From Bacillus sp. FJAT-18017 (lineage in GTDB: Bacteria; Bacillota; Bacilli; Bacillales; Cytobacillaceae): a stretch of 64,000 nt of DNA. The DNA lies in the NCBI RefSeq assembly GCF_001278805.1, contig NZ_CP012602.1:2882001-2946000 (forward strand). Direction: 5' to 3'. This document shows, one piece after another, positions 19,001 through 28,035 of the stretch; position 1 is the stretch's first letter; the number at the start of each line of letters is the position of its first letter. The notes below the pieces were generated by a model, which did no database searches, was not told the DNA's origin, and saw only the letters and a program-made list of their open reading frames with translations. The translations under genes and the position numbers were made by a program.

Positions 19001-19910
19001 TTCCTACCCTTTGGTTTTCAGCGTTGTAATAATGAACCTCAAAACCGATACTATGTGATTGGCTGACGACATTTACATATGCTTTCGCTATATATGACTC
19101 TCCTGCTGTTACAGAAACCTTTTCACTTGTTACTTGTAAATTGCCTCCCGGGTTACTGCTATTTGCATCTTTAAAATATAAGCTTTTATTTCCGGTTCGG
19201 GATTTTTCTCCGCTGAATGCGATACTTGTGGACGGATTTTGAGTGACGAGACTCCAGCCACGATACACTACTTCCTCTTCAAAAGACGCGTTTACCGGCA
19301 GTGTTTCTGTATTATCCGAGTCCTTTACAATTTTCACATCATCAAAGTAAGCTTCAGTTTGTGAAGGATGCCCGGAATTAAACCGAAGCTCAACCTTAGT
19401 TGCCCCGTCGGGAACTGAGAACGGTACACTGATTTCAGTCCATTGATTTGTTCCCAGGGCTGCTGTCTGGAAGTTAATAAAAGTTGCGTTTCCTATTTTA
19501 ATATTTTCATTGTTGAAATAATGAACCTCATATCCTATACTATGAGATTGTTTAACGACATTAACAAATGCTTTCGCTGTATAAGACTGTCCTGAATTAA
19601 CAGGTATTTTTTCACTTGTTACCTGCAAATTACCACCAGTAGTGCTGCTATTAGAATCTTTAAAATGTAAGCTTTTGGTCCCGGTATTTGCTCTTTCATT
19701 ACTGATAGCAAAACTTGTGGATGAATTATTTGTGACAAGGCTCCACCCAGGAATGACCACCTCTTCAAACCCACCATTCACAACTGCCCCAGCCATAGCA
19801 CTGGTCCCTATTGCTTGTGAATTTGATACGGAAAAAGGAGCAAGTAAACTAAAAATAAGAGTAAAACAGAAAAAAAGCGCAGACCGTTTTTTAAATTTTT
19901 GTTTCTTCAT
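16053..19910 (-). CDS. Large secreted protein: three CBM-like repeats, beta-propeller, PGKP tail
   Basis: A 1285-residue exported protein. It has a signal peptide (residues 1-35, core ALFFCFTLIFSLLAPF), then three carbohydrate-binding-module-like jelly-roll repeats of about 165 residues. Each repeat opens like NGGFEE...GWSL and closes like AYFDDVKI; repeats 1 and 2 are the closest pair. Residues about 560-1150 form a large propeller of YncE/SMP-30 character (GPDKNVYFAGTSDGKLYRY, GPDGKLYMGGYQRGMSVY). A beta-sandwich segment follows (ATLRAINIDGKGIEDFQPGK), and then a 42-residue Pro-Gly-Lys tail of PGKP/PGRP units. There is no LPXTG or SLH anchor. The ATG follows GGGGAGGC. I infer glycan binding at the cell surface; no catalytic motif was found. 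Confidence 0.75.
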   Translation of the reverse strand: MKKQKFKKRSALFFCFTLIFSLLAPFSVSNSQAIGTSAMAGAVVNGGFEEVVIPGWSLVTNNSSTSFAISNERANTGTKSLHFKDSNSSTTGGNLQVTSEKIPVNSGQSYTAKAFVNVVKQSHSIGYEVHYFNNENIKIGNATFINFQTAALGTNQWTEISVPFSVPDGATKVELRFNSGHPSQTEAYFDDVKIVKDSDNTETLPVNASFEEEVVYRGWSLVTQNPSTSIAFSGEKSRTGNKSLYFKDANSSNPGGNLQVTSEKVSVTAGESYIAKAYVNVVSQSHSIGFEVHYYNAENQRVGTATFINFGSAVLGTNKWTEIQVPFEVPAGAAKVELRFNSGHPSLTEAFFDDVTIEGRSTEEPPTEDINKEVVNPGFEEKVTDGNISGWKSEFEGPGIQVSLERARTGVQSLHLHDITDKAGVSVLSDKVAVEPGASYLLTVFSNVVSQSHNVVAEIRYFDKDNKKITDHRELNGNLPKNEWIDLKVFSVVPENAAYARLAFYSGGISFTEVYFDDVTFKKVTDDSKLDREYADPINLGEMVHVQLGQAGAIQKNSLGENEIYYHSNGHPGTFSVLDAETGKLKFSKVIDNTEAVWAITIGPDKNVYFAGTSDGKLYRYVPARKEVEYLGANPSAAWVWDIEATEDGKIYGATYPGAGVFEYDINTGEFRDFGRVSTQDYVRGLAVEGDYIYAGIGTTKHLYKINRHSGEKEELIIEGHSGENGFIQDIWVVNGKLLVAVSTINMLVIDPKTMEVEGSFEFSNMISEPDPNQPNMIYYKKGTQLYKYDLNENKETLIEGLPVLPDTPRVKDMAWLTLSSGKTVLSMVTQYGEYMLYHPQTNELSFVMLDLAATAVAIQSLESGPDGKLYMGGYQRGMSVYNPFTDEVEVNVSSFAQPEGIGFLDDTVYFGTYVGAIMYSYDPSQPVDLNSNPKLEYDIKDEQDRPFAITSGENKLFVGTIPDYGVLGGALAIYDSETDEWSQQRNVVQDQSIISLAYHDGKLFGGTSVWGGLGINPKADEAKIFVWDVEKGEKITEFTPKIPGIDVTPRMIGDLSIGPDGFIWGAVEGTIFKMNPETYEVVDSKVIRPSLYNSSKWFPYRLQWGPDGMLYTTLARSLIVIDPKTLDYKVLVEDFMNSMTVGVDGSIYYALGSELYKIPVPETDATLRAINIDGKGIEDFQPGKFNYTIYADPTENIVAEASQLGATVELVHSTGKTEIITTGTDGISTLNYTITWADQLCKPGKPDKPGKPENPGKPCKPNKPGKPESPGRPDNPGRPQNPGK

Positions 19911-20164
19911 TATTGCCTCCCCATTTCAAATAATTTGACGGATACACCAGTGAATCTCTCCCCCTTAGGATGTTTGCTGAACATTGTACTTAGTCCTCAA
20001 TAAAACAAGAGACTCTCCATTTCCCACGTCCTTCTTAACCTTCTCATAAAAAGACAAGTTTCCTGCTAAAATGTACCGACGAAAATAGGACCATTAATAA
20101 ATTAGGTAATAAGAAGTAGAGAATGATAGTCCTCGTAAATCTAATAAACATATAGATAAAATAA
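19911..20164. other. Upstream region of the large secreted-protein gene
   Basis: About 250 AT-rich bases with no gene and no repeat shared with the rest of the window. It presumably holds the minus-strand promoter of the secreted-protein gene, but I cannot define one. Confidence 0.4.
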
Positions 20165-20198
20165 ATAGCCTCCCATCTTAAGTGATAGGAAGGCTATG
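20165..20198 (-). terminator. Terminator after the small membrane protein gene
   Basis: On the minus strand ATAGCCTTCC pairs with GGGAGGCTAT, with one mismatch, followed by TTATTTTATC. Confidence 0.6.
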
Positions 20199-20308
20199 AA
20201 TATTTTTTGAGTATATGATTTTCCAACTAACACTAATATTTTATAAACCTAAGTCAGTAACTAATCTTTCTATGCTGCTCATTTAAAAATGATCCGGAAC
20301 ATCGCACG

Positions 20309-20524
20309 TTACTTAAAGAAGAATGACGCGAGAATAAATCCAATTATGATTACAAGAATAAGCATCCCAGTGGCTTTCAAACCCAAACTGCCTACTAAAT
20401 CAACTAAACTACCACTGTTTACTCTATTGAAACCATCGTTCACATTACCCATTGGATTTCTTTTCAGTTCTTCTTGTCTTACTCTCATTCTAATTTGTTT
20501 AGGAGTTTCTTTATTATCTTGCAT
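20309..20524 (-). CDS. Small single-pass membrane protein (DUF6366-like)
   Basis: A 71-residue protein with a charged N-terminal half (MQDNKETPKQIRMRVRQEEL, KRNPMGNVNDGFNR) and one C-terminal transmembrane helix, ATGMLILVIIIGFILASFFF. It matches the pattern of the Bacillus proteins I recall as DUF6366, whose function is unknown. The ATG at 20524 is favoured over one at 20560 because GGGGGATGG lies directly upstream of it. It follows the lipoprotein gene at 20579 in the same direction and may be co-transcribed with it. Confidence 0.75.
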   Translation of the reverse strand: MQDNKETPKQIRMRVRQEELKRNPMGNVNDGFNRVNSGSLVDLVGSLGLKATGMLILVIIIGFILASFFFK

Positions 20525-20578
20525 GATCCATCCCCCGCCAATCCCTCTAAGATCAACCATTCTTAAAGAAAGGTCTTT

Positions 20579-20944
20579 TCATTTCTTCTGGTGTTGTTGA
20601 AAATCTTTCTTTGATTCCTCAAGAAATTTGACAGCTTCCTCTGTATCATAGGTTTTTAATTTTAATTTTTTCATCTCTCCCCCATCAGTTTCGAAAATAA
20701 ATACTGCGGGAGCTTTTTCTATTTCATATTTTGGATACTTTTCCTTTGCGGCTGCTAAACTTGTTAGATATTCCATTTCAACCACAGAATAAGTGCCATT
20801 AACAAATTTACTAAATTTCTCGCTTAAATTTTCTTCGCCTTGAACAATAAGGACATAATACTTTTCCTCAGTTTTTTCTTTGGAAGAGCAGCCAATAATC
20901 AGGGCTATCAACAAGAATGAGCAAATTAGTGCCAATCTTTTCAT
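20579..20944 (-). CDS. Small lipoprotein of unknown function
   Basis: A 121-residue lipoprotein. The signal sequence MKRLALICSFLLIALIIGCS ends in a lipobox with Cys19. The mature part (KYYVLIVQGEENLSEKF, KAPAVFIFETDGGEMKKL) has an alternating strand-helix pattern suggestive of a small alpha/beta or thioredoxin-like fold, but no CxxC is present. The ATG follows TGGAGGG. It probably forms a two-gene unit with the small membrane protein downstream (54 bases). Confidence 0.7.
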   Translation of the reverse strand: MKRLALICSFLLIALIIGCSSKEKTEEKYYVLIVQGEENLSEKFSKFVNGTYSVVEMEYLTSLAAAKEKYPKYEIEKAPAVFIFETDGGEMKKLKLKTYDTEEAVKFLEESKKDFQQHQKK

Positions 20945-21012
20945 AAAAACCCTCCAGAAATTATCAATAAAGATTGTGCGGAACTCCTAGCCCGATTAAC
21001 TCACCTTTTTCT

Positions 21013-21474
21013 TCAAGACGGGATGTATTCCATAGGCTCTGTACAATGAACATATCCATTTTTCTTGTAATAATTAATAGCTTCCTCACTTGGCCATACA
21101 ATTGCAAACTCAAATTTATTAACTTTAATCCAATGGTTTATTGAACTTAAAACTTTACTTCCAATTCCTCCATTTCTATATTCAGGAATGGTGTACACAT
21201 TTGTCATATACAAAAACGGATGAGTAACTCTCCCTGGTCTCGGCACTTTATGTATTAATTCTATGTAGATATGCGAAACGATTTTCTCATTATCTTCTGC
21301 CACCCATATAAACCACTGTTTACTATTTATTGCATTCTCTAAAAAAGTTTGGCATTCCTTTTCAAACTCTTCATAGTTTTCGTCTTTTTTGCCTTCATCA
21401 AATTCAATGGTATTATCCCATCTCATTTTAATTAACTGCTTAATATCTCTTAGTTCCGCAAGTCTGATATTCAC
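21013..21474 (-). CDS. GNAT family N-acetyltransferase
   Basis: A 153-residue acetyltransferase. The acetyl-CoA loop is seen in YTIPEYRNGGIGSKVLSSIN at about residues 92-111, after the strand HPFLYMTNVY. The C-terminal strand FAIVWPSEEAINYYKKNGY is the typical GNAT beta6-alpha4 region. GTG at 21474 follows AAGAGGTGAT. The acceptor substrate is unknown. The gene stands alone, with the four-palindrome array lying 160 bases upstream of its start. Confidence 0.85.
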   Translation of the reverse strand: MNIRLAELRDIKQLIKMRWDNTIEFDEGKKDENYEEFEKECQTFLENAINSKQWFIWVAEDNEKIVSHIYIELIHKVPRPGRVTHPFLYMTNVYTIPEYRNGGIGSKVLSSINHWIKVNKFEFAIVWPSEEAINYYKKNGYVHCTEPMEYIPS

Positions 21475-21636
21475 TTATATCACCTCTTATATATTTATGC
21501 ACAACCCTAGTTTAATATGGAACTTCCACAAAAAGGGTTCTAAATCCTTTAATATAGGATAAACTAATGTTCTTCTTTGATTTCTGTTCCAATAAATTAA
21601 TTATCTACTCCTCAGCAACTCAAAAGTATAATTCAT

Positions 21637-21824
21637 ATAGACGGAAAAATTCCGTTTAATGAGTAAGTACGGATAACAAAATAGTTAAATAGACGGAGAA
21701 ATTCCTGCTATTGAATCAAAAAGTGTAAAAATTGTGGATTATGCTTTGGATAACCGGAAAAACTCCTCTTATTTATCCCAAATTAAGCTCCAATCTTTAA
21801 ATAGACGGAAAACCTCCGTTTATT
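21637..21824 (+). repeat. Array of four GGAAAA-TTCC palindromes, copy 1
   Basis: Four 24-base units begin at 21637, 21689, 21750 and 21801; consensus ATAGACGGAAAAATTCCG followed by TTTATT. Each has an inner dyad (CGGA / TCCG). The spacing is 52, 61 and 51 bases. The same layout recurs at 51360-51548. The rest of 21475-22053 holds nothing else I can recognise. Confidence 0.85.
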
Positions 21825-21970
21825 TATGCTGGCTACTTACGTAGGACAGTGAACTTATTATCTGTATATGAAATGGTTAGAAAATTGCCGATAATATCAA
21901 CAGGTTGCAATAAAGGAGAATTTTTAGTTCAACATATATGTATAAAAATTAATTAAATTCTAAATACAAC

Positions 21971-22000
21971 AAAGAGACCAAACCGCTAGGCAATTTGGTC
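21971..22000 (-). terminator. Likely terminator of the catabolic operon
   Basis: GACCAAA and TTTGGTC form a stem; on the minus strand it is followed by a weak TCTCTTTG tail. Confidence 0.5.
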
Positions 22001-22053
22001 CTCAACTTATTTAGTATAAAATCAAAATTCTTAGCTTTGGATAAATATCTTCA

Positions 22054-23133
22054 TTAGCCCAACCGGATTTTAAGCTTTTCACAAATATAGCTGCCTACCT
22101 GTTCCGTGGTAGCCTTTCCGCCTAAATCAGGTGTAACCATTTCTTTTTCCTGAAGGACATCTTCCATCGCATCAATTATTGCTCGTGCAGCTTCGGTTTG
22201 GCCAAAATGGTCCAGCATCATGCTGGTGCACCAAATCGAAGCAATTGGATTAGCAATGCCTTTTCCTGCGATATCAGGTGCGGAACCATGGACCGGCTCG
22301 AACATCGAGGGGTATTTCTTTTCAGGATTGATATTTGCTGAAGGCGCGATGCCCAGCCCGCCAACAATTGCTGCACCTAAATCAGTCAGGATATCGCCGA
22401 AAAGATTGGAGGCAACTACAACATCGAAGGTTTCAGGCTTGCTGACAAAAAAAGCAGCCAGTGCGTCGATATGTACAGTGCTCCATCCCACATCAGGATA
22501 CTCCTGGCCAATCCTTTCGACATACTCATCCCAAAATGGCATCGTGTGATTAATGCCGTTGGATTTCGTAGCAGCCGTAACATGCTTTTTCCCGCCGCGC
22601 TTTTGTGAAACATCATAGGCATATCGTAATACCCGTTCTACGCCTTTGCGAGTGAACACACTGTTCTGTATTGCCATATCCATATCAGTACCCTGGTACA
22701 TACGGCCGCCGATGCTGGAATACTCACCTTCATTATTTTCACGGATTACAATAAAATCGAGATCCTCACGGGTTTTACCTGCAAGCGGAGACTCAATTCC
22801 TTTTAGCAATTTGATTGGGCGTATATTTATATATTGTTCGAATTGGCGCCTGATCGGCAAGAGCAGCCCCCACAGGGAAACATGATCTGGCACACCTGGA
22901 TAGCCGACAGCTCCAAGGAAAATCGTATCAAACGCACTTAAGATATCCAAGCCATCATCCGGCATCATCTTCCCATGCCTGGCATAATACTCGCAGCTCC
23001 AGTCGAATTCTTTATAGGAAAAAGAAAGGCCTCCATGGAGCGATGAAACCGTATCCAATACTTTCTTGCCTTCCCTTACAACATCCACCCCGATTCCATC
23101 TCCAGGAAGCAGGGCAATAGAATACTTTTCCAT
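22054..23133 (-). CDS. Tartrate/D-malate dehydrogenase-type beta-decarboxylating dehydrogenase
   Basis: A 359-residue NAD-dependent enzyme of the isocitrate/isopropylmalate dehydrogenase superfamily, closest in pattern to tartrate dehydrogenase/D-malate dehydrogenase (TtuC, DmlA). Features are the N-terminal LLPGDGIGVDVVREG, the substrate loop with Arg residues (FIVIRENNEGEYSSIGGRMY), the metal-binding region (ASNLFGDILTDLGAA) and the NAD site EPVHGSAPDIAGKGIANPIA. The products would be an oxoacid plus CO2. It is the last gene of the long minus-strand operon, ten bases after the hydroxyacid dehydrogenase. ATG follows GTAGGAG. Confidence 0.85.
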   Translation of the reverse strand: MEKYSIALLPGDGIGVDVVREGKKVLDTVSSLHGGLSFSYKEFDWSCEYYARHGKMMPDDGLDILSAFDTIFLGAVGYPGVPDHVSLWGLLLPIRRQFEQYINIRPIKLLKGIESPLAGKTREDLDFIVIRENNEGEYSSIGGRMYQGTDMDMAIQNSVFTRKGVERVLRYAYDVSQKRGGKKHVTAATKSNGINHTMPFWDEYVERIGQEYPDVGWSTVHIDALAAFFVSKPETFDVVVASNLFGDILTDLGAAIVGGLGIAPSANINPEKKYPSMFEPVHGSAPDIAGKGIANPIASIWCTSMMLDHFGQTEAARAIIDAMEDVLQEKEMVTPDLGGKATTEQVGSYICEKLKIRLG

Positions 23134-23142
23134 AGTTATCTC

Positions 23143-24141
23143 CTACTCAAATGTTTTAGAAGTTAACACTTCGGGGTTGCCAATATAGGCTGGTTTTTTA
23201 CCATTCAGCACGTTTATGACATTTTCGGCTACTGTTCTTGCCATGATTTGGTTGCATTCCACAGTTGTTCCACCAACATGCGGAGTAGCTACCACATTGG
23301 GAAGAGTTAATAATGGCAAATCTTTTGGCGGCGGCTCCGGATCGAACACATCCAAACCAGCTCCTGCCAACTGGCCCGCCTTCAAGGCATGATACAGATC
23401 GGTTTGATTAACGACCGCACCTCTCGCCGTATTGACCAAATAGGCTGTAGGCTTCATTTGGGAAAACAGCTTTTTATTTATGGAATACTTGGTATGCTGA
23501 TTTAATGGAATATGAAGGGAAACATAGTCCGACTCTCGGAAAACTTCGTCCATATTGGTTGCTATCTTTATGCCGATTTCGTCTGCATACCCATGTTTTT
23601 CCGATTTATATTCTCTAACCCAAGCGGTTACATCCATATCAAACCCTAGTTTCAGTCGTTTTGCCACTTCTTGTGCAATGTTACCGAACCCTATTAAACC
23701 GACCTTTTTCCCTTTCAGTTCATATGAAGGGATTTCCATTCTCGAGCCATAGTTTCCTTCTTTCATATTTTCATGGTAGGGAACCACTGATTTCGCTAAA
23801 GCCATGATTAACATGACCGCATGCTCGGCGGTTGAGACCTTATTGACGGATGGAGCATGGAGCACGGGTATTCCCTTTTCGGTCGCATAAGCAACATCAA
23901 TATTGTCCAGCCCGACACCTGCTCCTGAAATTACCTTTAATCCCGGACCAGCAGCGTCAATAACTTCGCGAGTGATTTTAGCTGGCGCCCTGAGGACAAT
24001 TCCATCTACATTTTTTACCGCCTCGCATAAACGGGGAATATCATATTGGTCTGTCCGGATAACCTCGGCTCCCTCATTCAATACCCTTTCCCCATCTGGA
24101 TGATACATGGACAGAATTTGCAATACACGTGGCTTGCTCAT
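23143..24141 (-). CDS. D-2-hydroxyacid dehydrogenase (phosphoglycerate dehydrogenase-like)
   Basis: A 332-residue NAD-binding enzyme of the D-isomer-specific 2-hydroxyacid dehydrogenase family. The Rossmann motif is GKKVGLIGFGNIAQEVAKRL (about residues 147-166). The catalytic triad is suggested by Arg in NTARGAVVN, Glu in DVFDPEPPP and His in TPHVGGTT. It lacks an ACT domain, so it is not a standard SerA. The ATG at 24141 follows GGGAGG. An upstream start would add 17 residues without a ribosome-binding site. It would interconvert a 2-oxoacid and a D-2-hydroxyacid in the pathway of this operon. Confidence 0.85.
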   Translation of the reverse strand: MSKPRVLQILSMYHPDGERVLNEGAEVIRTDQYDIPRLCEAVKNVDGIVLRAPAKITREVIDAAGPGLKVISGAGVGLDNIDVAYATEKGIPVLHAPSVNKVSTAEHAVMLIMALAKSVVPYHENMKEGNYGSRMEIPSYELKGKKVGLIGFGNIAQEVAKRLKLGFDMDVTAWVREYKSEKHGYADEIGIKIATNMDEVFRESDYVSLHIPLNQHTKYSINKKLFSQMKPTAYLVNTARGAVVNQTDLYHALKAGQLAGAGLDVFDPEPPPKDLPLLTLPNVVATPHVGGTTVECNQIMARTVAENVINVLNGKKPAYIGNPEVLTSKTFE

Positions 24142-24160
24142 ATTTTTTCCTCCCGAATCC

Positions 24161-25354
24161 TTAAACCCGAAGATTTTCAACAATCGTAGCAATTCCCTGA
24201 CCGCCGCCGATACAAGCGGTTATCAACCCATACCTGGCACCGCGCCGTTCCAGCTCATTCATAATTTTAACTGTCAGGATTGCACCCGTACCGCCAATCG
24301 GATGCCCAAGTGCAATTGCCCCGCCATTGACGTTCAGCTTCTTTTGATCAATTCCAAGCTCCTTCACACAGGCGAGCGCCTGGGCTGCGAATGCTTCATT
24401 TAATTCTATTAAATCTATATCATTTAATGTTAAGCCTGCAAGTTTAAGAGCTTTGAGAGTTGCCGGCACCGGCCCGATCCCCATTATTTCAGGAGCCACA
24501 CCGACTGCTGCCTGTGAAACAATCCGAAGACGGGATTTGAGGCCGCGTTTCTCAGCTTCTTCTTCTGCCATAACAATAAGGGCCGCGGCACCATCATTCC
24601 GCCCGCTTGCATTCCCGGCTGTAACAGTACCGCCCGATTTAAATACAGGCTTCAACGAGCCAAGCTTCTCAAGGCTTGTCATTCTCGGGTGTTCATCTGT
24701 GTCAAAAACAATTATATCTTTTTTATGCTTGATTTCATAAGGAACAATCTCGTCTTTAAATCTGCTGGCTGAGATTGCCTCAGCAGCTTTTTGCTGGCTG
24801 TGGAGAGCAAATTCATCCTGTTCTTCGCGGCTGATGGAGTACCGCTCCGCAAGGTTCTCCGCGGTTAACCCCATCGTCAAATTCCCATAGACCTCAATTG
24901 GCTGTGCTCTTGGCTGGCTTTCTGTATTGGGGTCGACTAGTTCCGCATTTCCGGCACCATAACCATAACGTGCTTTACGCAAATAATAGGGAGCGGTACT
25001 CATGCTTTCGGCACCGCCTGCTAAAATTACATCGGATAAACCGCACATAATTTGTTGTGCCGCATTATTGATAGCCTGCAGCCCTGAACCGCATTGGCGG
25101 TGTACAGTGTAACCGGGAACCTCAATCGGTATCCCTGCCCGAAGCAGCGCCAGACGTGCCAAGTTAGGTACATCTGAACTTTGCTTAGCATGGCCCCAAA
25201 CCACTTCGTCTACATTTACTCCATCTATATTAGATCTTGTTAATGCTTCCCGCATGACTTTTTCTGATAAAAAATCAGCTTCTACATCCTTTAACGCTCC
25301 GCCCATTCTTCCGATTGCTGTACGGACACCATCAATGATTACGACATTTCTCAT
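24161..25354 (-). CDS. Acetyl-CoA C-acyltransferase (thiolase)
   Basis: A 397-residue thiolase. The acyl-accepting Cys is Cys88 in [11 protein letters not shown]. The second motif is [18 protein letters not shown], containing the catalytic His, and the C-terminal active-site Cys is in CIGGGQG. The length is standard. It would cleave acetoacetyl-CoA or a 3-oxoacyl-CoA to acetyl-CoA, finishing the degradative sequence started by the acyl-CoA dehydrogenase (12 bases upstream). ATG follows AGGTGGTGTAGG. Confidence 0.92.
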   Translation of the reverse strand: MRNVVIIDGVRTAIGRMGGALKDVEADFLSEKVMREALTRSNIDGVNVDEVVWGHAKQSSDVPNLARLALLRAGIPIEVPGYTVHRQCGSGLQAINNAAQQIMCGLSDVILAGGAESMSTAPYYLRKARYGYGAGNAELVDPNTESQPRAQPIEVYGNLTMGLTAENLAERYSISREEQDEFALHSQQKAAEAISASRFKDEIVPYEIKHKKDIIVFDTDEHPRMTSLEKLGSLKPVFKSGGTVTAGNASGRNDGAAALIVMAEEEAEKRGLKSRLRIVSQAAVGVAPEIMGIGPVPATLKALKLAGLTLNDIDLIELNEAFAAQALACVKELGIDQKKLNVNGGAIALGHPIGGTGAILTVKIMNELERRGARYGLITACIGGGQGIATIVENLRV

Positions 25355-25366
25355 TTCCTACACCAC

Positions 25367-26518
25367 CTATTTTAAGAACTCGCGTTTTAGTTCATTGGCA
25401 ATAATATTCCTTTGAATTTGGCTTGTTCCTTCATAAATCTTCGTAATTCGGGCATCACGGTAAAATCTCTCAATCGGATAATCCCTCATATAGCCGATTC
25501 CCCCGTGAATTTGGACCGCCAAATCAGCAACACGGTTGTAGACTTCAGAACCGTACAGCTTAGCCATCGCCGCTTCTTTTACTACCCGCATTCCTTTATC
25601 CGCCATCCAGGCGACCCGGTAGGTAATCGAACGGAGCAGTTCTATTTCCATCGCCATGTCTGCGAGCATATGCTGGACTGCCTGCTGTTCGAAGATCGGC
25701 TTGTCAAACTGAATACGCTGCATCGCGTAATCCGTGCTTAGTTCCAGCAGTTTTTCACAGGAACCGAGGTTTCTTGCTGCAAGGCCGGCCCTACCGTTGG
25801 CAAGTATTTTCAAGGCATTGACGTATCCTTTGCCCTCTTCCCCCAATACATTTTCTGCGGGAACCTCGCAATCTTCGAAAAATAGCTCAGCGGAATGGGA
25901 GCCGCGCAGACCCATCTTCTTCTCGACGTTTCCTACTATGAATCCAGGAAAATCCTTTTCTACGATAAAGGAGGTTATGCCCTTGGCTCCTTTGCTTGGG
26001 TCCGTTACTGCCATTACCGTGAATACGTGGCCGCAAACGGCATTGGTAATATAATGTTTGGAGCCATTCAGGATGTATTTATCGCCTTTTTTAACAGCTT
26101 TTGTTTTTAAATTGGCTGCATTTGACCCGGCACTCGGTTCTGTTAATGCGAATGCACCTATCCACTCACCGCTTGCCATTTTCGGCAGGTACTTTTCTTT
26201 TTGTTCCTTCGTGCCTAGCTCGACAATTCCTACAGAACCGATTCCTGTGTGAGCCCCAATTAATGTCGTATAGCCATTATGGGTCATTCCCAATTCCTCA
26301 TATATCGCGCATTTGCCGACCATATCGAGCCCAAGTCCGCCGTATTCTTCCGGGATGCTCAGCCCGAAAAGCCCCATTTCCTTAGATGCTTCTACAATTT
26401 GTTCTGGAATTTCATCGTTTTCCTCGATTTCCATTGCTACTTTTTCTACTTCCCCTTGAACAAAATCATGAACAGCCTTTTTTAAAAGTTGGATATCTTC
26501 TGAAAATGTAAAATCCAT
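25367..26518 (-). CDS. Acyl-CoA dehydrogenase
   Basis: A 383-residue FAD acyl-CoA dehydrogenase. The signatures are [19 protein letters not shown] (FAD and substrate contact) and [20 protein letters not shown]. The catalytic base Glu is in [10 protein letters not shown], the position used by short- and medium-chain enzymes and by glutaryl-CoA dehydrogenase. The short-chain type fits the neighbouring C4 enzymes. It would introduce the 2,3 double bond in the acyl-CoA, passing electrons to ETF. It is followed after 12 bases by thiolase. Confidence 0.92.
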   Translation of the reverse strand: MDFTFSEDIQLLKKAVHDFVQGEVEKVAMEIEENDEIPEQIVEASKEMGLFGLSIPEEYGGLGLDMVGKCAIYEELGMTHNGYTTLIGAHTGIGSVGIVELGTKEQKEKYLPKMASGEWIGAFALTEPSAGSNAANLKTKAVKKGDKYILNGSKHYITNAVCGHVFTVMAVTDPSKGAKGITSFIVEKDFPGFIVGNVEKKMGLRGSHSAELFFEDCEVPAENVLGEEGKGYVNALKILANGRAGLAARNLGSCEKLLELSTDYAMQRIQFDKPIFEQQAVQHMLADMAMEIELLRSITYRVAWMADKGMRVVKEAAMAKLYGSEVYNRVADLAVQIHGGIGYMRDYPIERFYRDARITKIYEGTSQIQRNIIANELKREFLK

Positions 26519-26530
26519 TTATATTTCCCC

Positions 26531-27307
26531 CTATCTCCCCTGAAAGTTTGGCTGCCTTTTTTCCAGGAATGCCTCAGTTCCTTCACGTTTATCATCTGAA
26601 CCCATTAATAATGCCTGGGACAGCTTTTCGAGGTAAAGAGCTGTTTCCATATCAATATCGGCGCCGCGGTTCACAGCAGCTTTTGCCAGCCTTAGCGCAA
26701 GTGGTGCCTTCCTCGATAATTTATTTGCATATTCCTTTGCCGTTTCAAGTAAGACTTCGGGCGGTACTGCCCTGCTGACAAGGCCTATTCTTTGGGCTTC
26801 TTCGGCAGTAAGAATATCGCCGGTTAAAATAAGCTCCATTGCTCTCCCTTTTCCGATGGTCCGGGTAAGCCGTTGTGTGCCCCCCGCACCAGGAATGATC
26901 CCTAATCCCGCTTCTGGCAGGCCAACCTTCGCATTAAGCGAGGCAACTCGGATATCACAGGCCAACGCTAGTTCGAGCCCTCCACCCAGAGCAACCCCGT
27001 TAATTGCTGCAATGGTCGGTTTTTCATAGTCTTCGATTTTACGATAAGTGGCGGTCATATTCGGCTGAAGCGCCTCAATCATCGTCCGCTTATTCAACTG
27101 TGAAATATCCGCGCCGGCGGCAAACGACTTTTCACCCGCCCCGGTGATGATGACAACACGAATGTCCTGGCTGCTGCGCCACAAGTCCAAAGCTTTTTCT
27201 ATTTCATGCAGTGTATCTAAATTTAATGCATTCCTCAGTTCGGGACGATTTATAACAATCCAGCCGATGTGCTCTTCCTGGCGGGCTAGGATATTTGTAA
27301 ATTCCAT
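26531..27307 (-). CDS. Enoyl-CoA hydratase/isomerase
   Basis: A 258-residue crotonase-superfamily enzyme. The oxyanion-hole region is AAGADISQL and the conserved glycines are in NGVALGGGLELALACDIRVA; the two acid residues are the Glu in GGLELA and that in GLPEAGLGIIPGAGGTQRL. The presence of both marks a true hydratase. The ATG at 27307 follows AGAGGTGTTGAGG; an earlier ATG at 27343 has no good site. It hydrates the enoyl-CoA made by the neighbouring dehydrogenase. Confidence 0.92.
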   Translation of the reverse strand: MEFTNILARQEEHIGWIVINRPELRNALNLDTLHEIEKALDLWRSSQDIRVVIITGAGEKSFAAGADISQLNKRTMIEALQPNMTATYRKIEDYEKPTIAAINGVALGGGLELALACDIRVASLNAKVGLPEAGLGIIPGAGGTQRLTRTIGKGRAMELILTGDILTAEEAQRIGLVSRAVPPEVLLETAKEYANKLSRKAPLALRLAKAAVNRGADIDMETALYLEKLSQALLMGSDDKREGTEAFLEKRQPNFQGR

Positions 27308-27348
27308 TTCCTCAACACCTCTTTGAAATCGAATTTGTTGCAAGTCCC

Positions 27349-28035
27349 CTAATCAACACTCATGGTTATAAGGTTTTCAGATACTTTAAACTCGGCCTCT
27401 GTTAGTGCCCTTATTTCCTCGAGGCTTGAGTCAGATGCGATTTCCTCCAATATCAATTGTCCCGGGTTAATGCGGAAGACCGCTTTTTCTGTCACGATCA
27501 TCTCGGCGCTTTGTATTCCGCTAGTTGGATAAGTAAGCTTTTTTACTATTTTAGGAGAGTGGTTCTTGGTAACATGCGTAATTGCAATGATGATTCGCTT
27601 CGCACTCGCAACAAGGTCCATGGCTCCTCCTACGCCTAGAATGTCCTCTCCTGGGACAGCCCAGTTGGCAACTTCACCCGATTCGCTGACCTGAAGCGCA
27701 CCCATTACCGCGGTATCTACATGGCCGCCGCGAATCATCACGAATGAATCCGAGCTTGAAAAAATCGAGGCCCCCACTCCTGCTGTTATTGGGTGTTTAC
27801 TCGCACTAATCAAATCCATATCGATTTCTTCTTTTGGCGGTGTCGGGCCCATCCCTAACAATCCGTTTTCAGACTGAAGATAAATGCCGCTATCCGGTTT
27901 TAAATAATTTTGAATCAGAGTCGGAATCCCGACCCCAAGATTCACAACAGTTCCTTCATGAAGTTCACGGGCAATCCGTTTCGCTATTCTAATCCGGTAT
28001 GCTTTCAGCTGGTTTTTATCCGTTGCGTTCAACAT
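27349..28035 (-). CDS. 3-oxoacid CoA-transferase subunit B
   Basis: A 228-residue beta subunit of a SCOT-type CoA transferase. The catalytic Glu lies in LQSENGLLGMG, the signature of subunit B. GGHVDTAVMGALQVSESGEVANW is also family-typical. It overlaps subunit A by 20 bases, so the two are translated together. The complex would activate an acid such as a 3-oxoacid or glutarate using acetyl- or succinyl-CoA; the true donor and acceptor are not determined. Confidence 0.9.
   Translation of the reverse strand: MLNATDKNQLKAYRIRIAKRIARELHEGTVVNLGVGIPTLIQNYLKPDSGIYLQSENGLLGMGPTPPKEEIDMDLISASKHPITAGVGASIFSSSDSFVMIRGGHVDTAVMGALQVSESGEVANWAVPGEDILGVGGAMDLVASAKRIIIAITHVTKNHSPKIVKKLTYPTSGIQSAEMIVTEKAVFRINPGQLILEEIASDSSLEEIRALTEAEFKVSENLITMSVD

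Noticed and set aside
21637..21824. CRISPR array or rho-independent terminators
   Set aside because: The units are unequal, the spacers are conserved between the two arrays, and there are no T runs after the dyads.
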